A DNA stretch of 64,000 nt. It comes from Parapedobacter sp964498395. GTDB taxonomy: Bacteria > Bacteroidota > Bacteroidia > Sphingobacteriales > Sphingobacteriaceae. The stretch lies in the NCBI GenBank assembly GCA_964498395.1, contig CAZCHE010000001.1, positions 124,001 to 188,000 on the forward strand, given 5' to 3'. This document shows positions 27,056-34,480 of this stretch, in pieces (the stretch's first letter is position 1; every line of letters starts with the position of its first letter). The position numbers were made by a program, and so were the translations under genes. The notes under the pieces are model-generated. The model saw only the letters and a program-made list of their open reading frames with translations, searched no databases and was not told the DNA's origin.

Positions 27056-27063
27056 CAAAGTTA
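27056..27063 (-). promoter_or_regulatory. -7 promoter box (TAACTTTG) of the amidohydrolase gene
   Basis: On the minus strand TAACTTTG matches TAnnTTTG 19 bases before the ATG at 27036. No convincing -33 element is seen, which would fit a promoter dependent on an activator. Confidence 0.45.
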
Positions 27064-27090
27064 ATTAATCACGCGCCTCGCGATGTGTAG

Positions 27091-27150
27091 GATTCATTCC
27101 AACCTTTGAAAGATTTATCACAGCGACATCAATAGGAATGAATCTTTCAA
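27091..27150. promoter_or_regulatory. Inverted repeats in the amidohydrolase/AraC divergent region
   Basis: GATTCATTCC (27091-27100) is repeated inverted at 27135-27144, and TTGAAAGATT (about 27107-27116) is repeated inverted at 27141-27150, so the two pairs interlock. They lie upstream of the amidohydrolase -7 box. They are candidate binding sites for the divergent AraC-type protein. The remainder of 27037-27282 shows nothing more. Confidence 0.45.
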
Positions 27151-27282
27151 GCAATCGAGATAGGTTTCGCAAAGAAATCGGTTAGAATGGCTCACATGAT
27201 GGCATCGCGATAAATGATTAGTCATGAATTTACACTTTTTTGTTAATTTTCCTGAACATTAAAAAAGGGGGAAAAGGGGCTA

Positions 27283-28143
27283 ATGGCAACGTCATCAGAT
27301 GAAAGTAAGTATGTGCCGGTTATCGGTATTCAAGAATTCAGAAAAAGTCAGTTGACAGGCCGAGACGAACTGCTGTTTAACGAGCTACATGGAGAGCGGC
27401 ACATCGATAAGCCACACAAACACGATTTCTTTATTATCATATTATTTGATAGCGCAAGAGGGGTTCACACGATCGATTTTCGCGATTATCTGATAGCAGA
27501 CAAGCAGATACACATATTATTTCCCGGTCAGGTACACCGATGGGATATTGAACCTGAAACAATAGGGTATCAGTTGATGATTGACCGTGTTTTTTTTGAA
27601 CGTTTTGCCCCTTATTTTCGTTTTTCGTTTACGAATTACATCAATCATCCGGTTATTCCTTTGACCGATACTAGTTTCAACCTATTGAAATATGAGTTTG
27701 ATGCCATAAAAGATGAACTCCATACCGACAACTCTCTTAAAGATTTGATTAGCGCAAGAGCCACCGTCATTGCCGCGATAGTAAGCAAAGAGGCCGAGAA
27801 CCTTTTTGCTGATGTTAAGGTATATCAGTCAAATCCCAGGCTCGCGAAATTTAATATGCTCATTGAACGGCATTTTAAAGAAGAAAAGCTAGTTGCTTTT
27901 TATTCATCAAAACTCCATATATCCGCTAATTACCTGAATATCCTTTGTAAGAAACATCTCGGTATATCCGCGACTCAATTGATTCAGCAGCGGGTACTGC
28001 TGGAAGCTAAACGGCTTCTTCAATCAACAGACATTTCTATAAAAGAAATTGCTTTTGAACTTGGGTTTGTAGATCAGGCCTATTTTTCCAATTTTTTCAA
28101 AAGCCAGACAAAAGCTACGCCCACAGCATTTAGGGAAAGATGA
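27283..28143 (+). CDS. AraC-family transcriptional regulator
   Basis: A 286-residue regulator. The N-terminal cupin-like sensing domain includes HIDKPHKHDFFIIILFD and ILFPGQVHRWDIEPE. The C-terminal double helix-turn-helix is canonical: FYSSKLHISANYLNILCKKHLG and DISIKEIAFELGFVDQAYFSNFFKS. It is divergent from the amidohydrolase gene and probably its regulator. The ligand is unknown. Confidence 0.92.
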   Translation: MATSSDESKYVPVIGIQEFRKSQLTGRDELLFNELHGERHIDKPHKHDFFIIILFDSARGVHTIDFRDYLIADKQIHILFPGQVHRWDIEPETIGYQLMIDRVFFERFAPYFRFSFTNYINHPVIPLTDTSFNLLKYEFDAIKDELHTDNSLKDLISARATVIAAIVSKEAENLFADVKVYQSNPRLAKFNMLIERHFKEEKLVAFYSSKLHISANYLNILCKKHLGISATQLIQQRVLLEAKRLLQSTDISIKEIAFELGFVDQAYFSNFFKSQTKATPTAFRER

Positions 28144-28274
28144 ATAATTCAGATTTTAACGATTTCTTTTACAAGATCATTTAGTGAAAATCCCGTGTAA
28201 AATCAATCACGCTACTTCGTTCGGTCAAACACCGTCATCAATCACAAAGCGGCAAGATTATTTCATTAATTCAC

Positions 28275-28282
28275 TACCTTTG
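28275..28282 (+). promoter_or_regulatory. -7 box (TACCTTTG) immediately before the glycosyltransferase ATG
   Basis: TACCTTTG ends four bases before the ATG at 28287. With the usual distance from -7 box to start site the mRNA would begin at or near the A of ATG, implying a leaderless message. Confidence 0.55.
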
Positions 28283-28286
28283 TGTC

Positions 28287-29312
28287 ATGAAGCCTGCAAA
28301 CAAACGGAGGAGTTTTTCCCTACAAAGAAGAATTTGGTGGCAAAAACAAGTTTGCAAATGGTTAAAAACAAAATATGTCGATCCCTACTTCGCAGGCGCC
28401 CATAAAACATGGGATCTTAAACCAAAGAAAGACCTAGGAACAGAGAACGTAATCTGGCAATTGTGGTATTATTTTGTGGTTGACTTTCAATTAACCTCAT
28501 TTGTTTGCATGAAACGTAATGCCGTTGATCAAGAAAAATGTATTTCTGTCATCATCCCGGTGTATAACGGGGAGAAGTATATCGCTCAGGCCATTGAAAA
28601 TATCCTCTTTCAAAGCTATAAGAATTTAGAAATCATCGTGGTTGACGATCAGTCTACCGACAATACACGGGCAATAGCCCAACGGTATTCATCGAAAATA
28701 AAACTAGTGGTCAATGACCAAAACAGAGGGGCTTCTTTTGCAAGGAATGTGGGGTTTGACATGGCCCAGGGCGAGTACATACATTTCCATGACGCGGATG
28801 ATTTGATCAATCAGCAGTATTACGAAAAAATGATGGAGACGTTGGGCGAGACCGATGCTGAAATAGCGGTATCTTCCATGGTCAATGAAGCGAGGGATCA
28901 CAGAACCATCTTATATAAGGATAAACTGGTGGTGTTGGCTACGGAAGATAAATTATCCATGACCAAGGTGGGCCGTTATGGTTATGTATGGCGATATGTC
29001 TTCCGCAAATCTTTCCTTAATCGGCATCAGCTCCGCTTTATAGAAGGCAGGTACATACAAGATTTGTTATTCTCGCTTCCGGCAATCTTTTTTGCGGAGA
29101 AAATTGTGCTGGTGCCTGACGCCATATACTACTATAAACGTAGGGCCGAAAGTAGCCTTCATACCAAGAATAGGGAGATAAAGCGAAAGCGACATGAAGA
29201 CTGGAAATATGCGAAGGAATTTAGGCGAGAATTTGCGGTAAAGCACAACGTTAAGATACCGGGCATCGCGACAAAGAGCATTGGTGCATGGATCGTAAAA
29301 TGGTTTAGTTAA
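28287..29312 (+). CDS. Family 2 glycosyltransferase with an N-terminal extension
   Basis: A 341-residue protein. The GT-A fold begins near residue 85: CISVIIPVYNGEKYIAQAIENIL, IIVVDDQSTDNT, NRGASFARNVGFDMAQGEYIHFHDADD (the metal-binding DAD/DDD region). The first 80 residues are basic and aromatic and are not part of the usual GT2 domain. The start at 28287 is supported by a promoter box just upstream; an internal ATG at 28510 would give a standard GT2. The sugar and acceptor are unknown. The stop abuts that of the convergent methyltransferase gene. Confidence 0.85.
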   Translation: MKPANKRRSFSLQRRIWWQKQVCKWLKTKYVDPYFAGAHKTWDLKPKKDLGTENVIWQLWYYFVVDFQLTSFVCMKRNAVDQEKCISVIIPVYNGEKYIAQAIENILFQSYKNLEIIVVDDQSTDNTRAIAQRYSSKIKLVVNDQNRGASFARNVGFDMAQGEYIHFHDADDLINQQYYEKMMETLGETDAEIAVSSMVNEARDHRTILYKDKLVVLATEDKLSMTKVGRYGYVWRYVFRKSFLNRHQLRFIEGRYIQDLLFSLPAIFFAEKIVLVPDAIYYYKRRAESSLHTKNREIKRKRHEDWKYAKEFRREFAVKHNVKIPGIATKSIGAWIVKWFS

Positions 29313-29969
29313 TTAAGGCTTTGATAGGTAGTTGTCCGATGTTTTTTTCTTCGCTGTTAGTACGGTGTGTATGTCAAATGTTGTTTCCGATGTTTTATAC
29401 TTAATCCTGAAGGTTTCTATTTCGTCAAATTCAGTCTTAATGAGTTGCTTTTTTAAATCGTCCAGATTGTGAAAATAAAAATAGACTCTACCGCCGCTAC
29501 CAACTTTGAAATTCGATTCGGCTGGGTCACCTTCCACGAAACTTAAATATATCAAACCATTCTCGTTTAATAAATCGTAAGCGTTAGCAATTAACTCGTT
29601 ACTTTCGGTGTGCGATAAATAGGGCAAACAAAATCCACCAATAATTCCATCGTATTTTGTTTCAAGATGGTTAATTTGTCGACTGTCTATTACGGCAAAA
29701 CTTGCTGTCGGATTATTTTTCTTTGCCAATTCAATCATATTGGGTGCAATGTCAATTCCGAAAATGTCAAAGTCAGGTCTTTTGGATAAGAGATATTTGG
29801 TGATATTTCCGGGTCCGCAACCAATTTCCAATAGTTTTGCCTTCGGTTTGGTAACGGAATTACAGATATAATCGTAAGTATCGTTATATAAGTCTAATTG
29901 CATAAACTTATCTTGATATAAAGAAGCAATATTATTCCAAGTTTTAAATGTTTCTTCGTATTTGTCCAT
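29313..29969 (-). CDS. Class I SAM-dependent methyltransferase
   Basis: A 218-residue methyltransferase with LLEIGCGPGNITKYLL (motif I), FGIDIAPNMIELAKK (motif II region), and YDGIIGGFCLPYLSH. It resembles the Methyltransf_25/UbiE-like small-molecule methyltransferases. The ATG at 29969 begins MDKYEETFKTWNNIA, the usual family start; upstream in-frame sequence is probably leader. The DNA is clearly more AT-rich than the flanking Sus and priA regions, as is the next gene, hinting at transfer. Substrate unknown. Confidence 0.82.
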   Translation of the reverse strand: MDKYEETFKTWNNIASLYQDKFMQLDLYNDTYDYICNSVTKPKAKLLEIGCGPGNITKYLLSKRPDFDIFGIDIAPNMIELAKKNNPTASFAVIDSRQINHLETKYDGIIGGFCLPYLSHTESNELIANAYDLLNENGLIYLSFVEGDPAESNFKVGSGGRVYFYFHNLDDLKKQLIKTEFDEIETFRIKYKTSETTFDIHTVLTAKKKTSDNYLSKP

Positions 29970-30047
29970 TGTATTGTTGTCTTTAAAAGACTCTGTAACA
30001 GAGCGTAACTCACGCATTTCGCTAAGACGGCATTGGCGGTTTACTGT

Positions 30048-30581
30048 TTATTTTTTTCGTTTGTAATGTAACTGTATCAACCCCGTTTCAAATGTCTTTG
30101 CTTTCACAAATTCAAGCGTTTGTTCAGGTCTTCCGTCTTTGAAAAGCCTTATTCCGTCACCGACCAATACCGGAATGATTGAAATAACAAATTCGTCAAT
30201 CAAATCATCTTTCAAGAGTTCGTGTATGATTTCTGCCCCGCCATCACAATAAATAATTTTTCCGTTTTCTGATTTTAGTCGTTGCACTAATTCACCAAGG
30301 TTTCCCGTGTAGAATGTTGTTTTGCCAACGCTTGGTCTTTCCGTTCTCGTGATAACGTATACACTTCGCTCGCCGTTATCGTACCAAGAAGGGCCTATTT
30401 CCTTAAGCACCCAATCGTAAGTTCTTCTGCCGACAATAATGGTGTCAATGGTTTCGGTAAATGCCTTGTATCCATAATCTTCACCCTCTTTTTCTACTAA
30501 TTTTAGAAAGCTAAGGTCGTCATTTGGTTTGGCAATATATCCGTCCAAACTTGTGGCTATGTAAATCGTTAATGTTCGCAT
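30048..30581 (-). CDS. Dihydrofolate reductase/RibD C-terminal-family protein
   Basis: A 177-residue protein with the DHFR-like reductase fold: LTIYIATSLDGYIAKPNDDLSFL, IDTIIVGRRTYDWV, VYVITRTER, IYCDGGAEIIHELL and ISIIPVLVGDGIRLF. This is the YyaP/YwjB type found widely in bacteria and is probably NADPH-dependent; the true substrate is unknown. It precedes the AT-rich methyltransferase gene on the same strand by 78 bases and shares its base composition. Confidence 0.85.
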   Translation of the reverse strand: MRTLTIYIATSLDGYIAKPNDDLSFLKLVEKEGEDYGYKAFTETIDTIIVGRRTYDWVLKEIGPSWYDNGERSVYVITRTERPSVGKTTFYTGNLGELVQRLKSENGKIIYCDGGAEIIHELLKDDLIDEFVISIIPVLVGDGIRLFKDGRPEQTLEFVKAKTFETGLIQLHYKRKK

Positions 30582-30606
30582 TGCTTTTTCATTATTTTAT
30601 GATCGA

Positions 30607-31167
30607 TTACCACCAATGCGCTTCCGGCAAGGCATAGAAAGCCGTGTCCGCGTGGGTTTGCCATGGCGCTTGGTGGAACTGCCAACACTCCTCTATGTTG
30701 GCAAAGGCTTTGTTCATATTTTGAGATCCCCACCGGTAACCGATTTTGTAGTCTCTTCCGCTTTGGCTTACGGTGCCAAATACCATCGGATAAGATGAAC
30801 CGGAGACCCCGTTCGTGTATTGTATGGCTTTCTCGATTTTCAGTGTTGTTCCGGCAGGAAAAGAAGTAATCTCCACTAATTCGGGCTCGGCTAGGTTTTT
30901 TCGGTCTTCTGCGTATTGCCACATGGGATGCAGGCTATCAAGCATTACGTAGGGATAGGTGCTGTTTTTGTACATTGGTAGCTTGTCGATGAATAGAATG
31001 GTCTCCCTATTTAACGTTGCGGTTTTGCCTACCCATTCGTTGAACGGCTCGTACTTGCTGATATTGGTTGATTTGGTTTTTATCGTCGCATAAAGGATGA
31101 AGATAAAAAGGCCAATTCCTCCAATTGCAATCAATATGATGATACCCATTATTTTCTTCGCTGTCAT
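30607..31167 (-). CDS. Membrane-anchored protein of unknown function
   Basis: A 186-residue protein with one N-terminal transmembrane segment (IMGIIILIAIGGIGLFIFILYATI, about 5-28) and a soluble domain outside. Aromatic residues are frequent toward the end (YKIGYRWGSQNMNKAF, HQAPWQTHADTAFYALPEAHWW). I do not recognise the family. It lies 25 bases upstream of the DHFR-like gene on the same strand, so the three minus-strand genes may form an operon. The gap 31168-31406 holds no clear feature. Confidence 0.65.
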   Translation of the reverse strand: MTAKKIMGIIILIAIGGIGLFIFILYATIKTKSTNISKYEPFNEWVGKTATLNRETILFIDKLPMYKNSTYPYVMLDSLHPMWQYAEDRKNLAEPELVEITSFPAGTTLKIEKAIQYTNGVSGSSYPMVFGTVSQSGRDYKIGYRWGSQNMNKAFANIEECWQFHQAPWQTHADTAFYALPEAHWW

Positions 31168-31406
31168 ATCGGTATTGGCTTATCGTACAAATGTCTGAAT
31201 AAAGAATTAAAATATAGCTTTCATGAGTTTAATAAATCATCTACCTTCATTTTTAGCCATAGGCAACGTATTTATGAGGTGCTTGCATCTGGCACAAAGG
31301 TTAATTAAGGCCTAAACTTGCACATGTACCAAAAAACTTACCTTTTTTTTGAGAATCACACACAAAATGACCGTGGAATTTTTCATTTTTGCAAACCAGA
31401 TAAAAA

Positions 31407-34400
31407 ATGACAAACCTCAATATGAAACATCTTTTGAAAGTAGGTAATGCCAAATCGTTTTTGCTTCTTGCTGCGTTGGCCTTTGCTGTTATGGTATCAT
31501 CATGCAACAAGCGTAGTGGCAAACCCAGAATACTGGTATTTAGCAAAACAGCTGGATTCTTCCATGAGTCCATTCCCAGCGCGAACGAAGCGTTGATTCG
31601 TTTGGCGGAAGAAAATGGGATTGCTATAGACACGACTACCGATGCTGATTGGTTCAACGAGGATAGTTTACAGAAGTATTCGGCGGTTGTTTTTCTCAAT
31701 ACCACCGGCGATGTGCTTAATCATTACCAAGAGGTAGCATTTGAGCGATATATCCAAGCCGGAGGTGGTTTTGTGGGTATTCACGCGGCTTCCGATACCG
31801 AATACGATTGGGGCTGGTATGGCCGTTTGGTCGGGGGGTATTTCAAAAACCATCCTGCTCCGCAAGAGGCAACATTGCATGTCGTGGATCATTCGCATCC
31901 CGCAACTGCGGCGTTACCTGCAATATTTACGTACCATGATGAGTGGTATAACTTCGCGAAGCTTTCTCCGGATATCAAGGTCTTGATCACCATTGATGAA
32001 AACAGTTATGAAGGAGGGGAGCATGGCGCTGACCATCCGATGGCTTGGTACCACGACTATGACGGAGGGCGGTCGTTTTTCACGGCGTTAGGTCATTCAG
32101 CTGAATCGTTCCAAGATTCCCTGCACCTCAAACATATTTTAGGTGGTATCCAATACGCCATTGGCGAAAACCATAAGCTGAACTATCGCAAGGCAAAAAG
32201 CCGGCCAGTGCCCGAAAGGCAGCGCTTCGTCAAAACGCAATTGCATCAAGGTGGACTATTTGAACCTACCGAAATGGCCATACTGCCTAACTACGACATC
32301 TTAGTTGCACAACGACGCGGTGAATTGATGCTGTTTCGGCAGGAAAGCCAAGTCGTGGAACAAGTGGGTTTCTTGGATGTGTACCATCGGACCGAGGTGC
32401 CCAATGTAAATGCTGAAGAGGGCTTTATGGGATTGGCACTTGACCCCGATTTCGAGCAGAATAACTATATCTATGCGTTTTATAGCCCAACGGATACCTC
32501 GGTAAACCGGTTGTCGCGCTTTGTATATAAGCAGGATACATTGGATACAAGTACAGAAAAAATCGTGCTTGAGTTTTATTCGCAACGCGATATTTGCTGC
32601 CACACTGGAGGCTCCATTGCCTTTGGTAGCGATGGATTGTTGTATTTGTCTACCGGCGATAACAGTACGCCATTTGATCAACCTGACCCATCTTATAAGA
32701 ACAGGGGGTTTGCGCCGTTGGATGATCGCCCGGGCTTCGAGCAATACGATGCTCGCCGTAGTTCAGGTAATACGAATGACCTAAGGGGCAAGATTCTCCG
32801 GATCAAGGTATTGCCGGATGGTAGTTATGAAATCCCCGAAGGCAACTTGTTCCCACAAGGGAAGGAACGGACGCGTCCTGAGATTTACATGATGGGTGGC
32901 CGGAATCCATACCGTATCTCGGTAGATCCCAAGACCCACTTCCTCTATTGGGGTGATGTCGGGCCGGACGCAGCAAATGACAGCTTGGATACCCGTGGGC
33001 CACGTGGCTATGACGAGGTAAACCAGGCCCGGCAAGCGGGTTTCTTCGGCTGGCCACTCTTCATCGGTGATAATTATGCCTACCGTGTTTATGATTACGC
33101 TACAGGGCGTCATGGAGAGCTATTTGACCCAGCTAAACCCAAAAATATTTCGCCAAACAATACCGGGTTAGAAGACTTGCCGCCGGCACAACCGGCTTTC
33201 ATCTGGTATCCGTATGCGGGGTCCGAGCACTTCCCCCAAGTGGGTTCGGGTGGACGCAATGCCATGGCTGGCCCTGTGTATTATGTAGATCTATTTGACA
33301 AGGCAACCCGCTATCCGGATTATTACGATGGTAAGTTGATCATATACGATTGGATACGGGGTTGGATTAAGGCGGTGACCATGTTGCCCAATGGCGATTT
33401 TGACAAAATGGAACCGTTTATGGAGGGAATCGAATTAGCCAACCCTATTGATATGGAGGTGGGCAAAGATGGACGGTTGTATATATTGGAATATGGCAAG
33501 GGTTGGTTTGCTAAAAACGAAGATGCCGGTATTGTCCGCATCGACTATATCGCGGGCAACCTACCGCCGCAAGTGGGTGAGATTACCGTGGAGAACGCTA
33601 ATGGGAAAGTGCCGTTTACGATCAATGCCACGGTAGAAGCCACGGATTACGAAAATGACAAGCTGACGTATACCTGGAAAATCGGGGAAGTAACCCAACG
33701 CACCAATGAACCTACGCTTTCCTATACATTGGATCGGGTAGGCGAATACGCCATCAGTGTTGTTGTGGAAGACCCATCCAAGGGAAAGGCCGAAAGTAAC
33801 CCGATATTGGTATATGCCGGGAATGACAATCCGATTGTAGATATCGTGCTGACCAATACCTCCGGATTCTACGACGTAGGGGAAACCATCGGTTACGAAG
33901 TGAAGGTAGACGACCATGGACGCACAATAGATCCTGCTAATTTGGTGGTAGCCATCGATTACATTAAGGGAACGGATTTAGCTGGCGCATCCTTGGGTCA
34001 CCAGCAGGTATCTGAAATCGTGTTGGGAAGGAGCCTGATGATGGCTTCTGATTGTCAATCATGCCATAAAATAGACGAACCTAGCGTGGGGCCGTCATAT
34101 ATGCAAGTGGCTACACGTTACAAAGGCCAACGTGGGGCAAATAGTTATTTGATCGAAAAGGTCATGCAAGGTGGAAGCGGTGTATGGGGAGAGGTTGCCA
34201 TGGCAGCGCATCCGGATATGAAAGAATCCGAAGCAAGGCAGATTGTACAATGGATCATGTCATTAGCGGAGGACGAAAGTACGAAGCGCAGTTCGCTTCC
34301 CGCAAAAGGAACGGTGGTGGCACGGCCTCCTGCAGGGAACGAAGAACAGACGGTGCTGCGTATCACCGCACAATATACCAATACCCCAGAAATGGGTATC

Positions 34401-34457
34401 CGACCTTTGTCAGGTACAAAAACCATGGATTTACAGTTGCGGAAGACGGATGAATAA
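31407..34457 (+). CDS. Lipoprotein fusion: ThuA domain, PQQ-type sugar dehydrogenase, PKD domain, cytochrome c
   Basis: A 1016-residue lipoprotein (signal ending VMVSSC). A ThuA-like domain (about 40-255: ILVFSKTAGFFHESI, GGFVGIHAASDTEYDWGWYG) is followed by a glucose/sorbosone dehydrogenase-type propeller (about 275-690: GGLFEPTEMAILPN, EEGFMGLALDPDF, GGSIAFGSDGLLYLSTGDN, GGRNPYRISVDP). A PKD-like domain comes next (about 700-790). A C-terminal cytochrome c domain carries DCQSCH with later methionines as possible axial ligands. It may oxidise a sugar in the envelope and pass electrons to the attached heme (inference). A second ATG at 31422 is an alternative start. Confidence 0.88.
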   Translation: MTNLNMKHLLKVGNAKSFLLLAALAFAVMVSSCNKRSGKPRILVFSKTAGFFHESIPSANEALIRLAEENGIAIDTTTDADWFNEDSLQKYSAVVFLNTTGDVLNHYQEVAFERYIQAGGGFVGIHAASDTEYDWGWYGRLVGGYFKNHPAPQEATLHVVDHSHPATAALPAIFTYHDEWYNFAKLSPDIKVLITIDENSYEGGEHGADHPMAWYHDYDGGRSFFTALGHSAESFQDSLHLKHILGGIQYAIGENHKLNYRKAKSRPVPERQRFVKTQLHQGGLFEPTEMAILPNYDILVAQRRGELMLFRQESQVVEQVGFLDVYHRTEVPNVNAEEGFMGLALDPDFEQNNYIYAFYSPTDTSVNRLSRFVYKQDTLDTSTEKIVLEFYSQRDICCHTGGSIAFGSDGLLYLSTGDNSTPFDQPDPSYKNRGFAPLDDRPGFEQYDARRSSGNTNDLRGKILRIKVLPDGSYEIPEGNLFPQGKERTRPEIYMMGGRNPYRISVDPKTHFLYWGDVGPDAANDSLDTRGPRGYDEVNQARQAGFFGWPLFIGDNYAYRVYDYATGRHGELFDPAKPKNISPNNTGLEDLPPAQPAFIWYPYAGSEHFPQVGSGGRNAMAGPVYYVDLFDKATRYPDYYDGKLIIYDWIRGWIKAVTMLPNGDFDKMEPFMEGIELANPIDMEVGKDGRLYILEYGKGWFAKNEDAGIVRIDYIAGNLPPQVGEITVENANGKVPFTINATVEATDYENDKLTYTWKIGEVTQRTNEPTLSYTLDRVGEYAISVVVEDPSKGKAESNPILVYAGNDNPIVDIVLTNTSGFYDVGETIGYEVKVDDHGRTIDPANLVVAIDYIKGTDLAGASLGHQQVSEIVLGRSLMMASDCQSCHKIDEPSVGPSYMQVATRYKGQRGANSYLIEKVMQGGSGVWGEVAMAAHPDMKESEARQIVQWIMSLAEDESTKRSSLPAKGTVVARPPAGNEEQTVLRITAQYTNTPEMGIRPLSGTKTMDLQLRKTDE

Positions 34458-34480
34458 ATAGGAAGCCTCGGTAATGCAGC

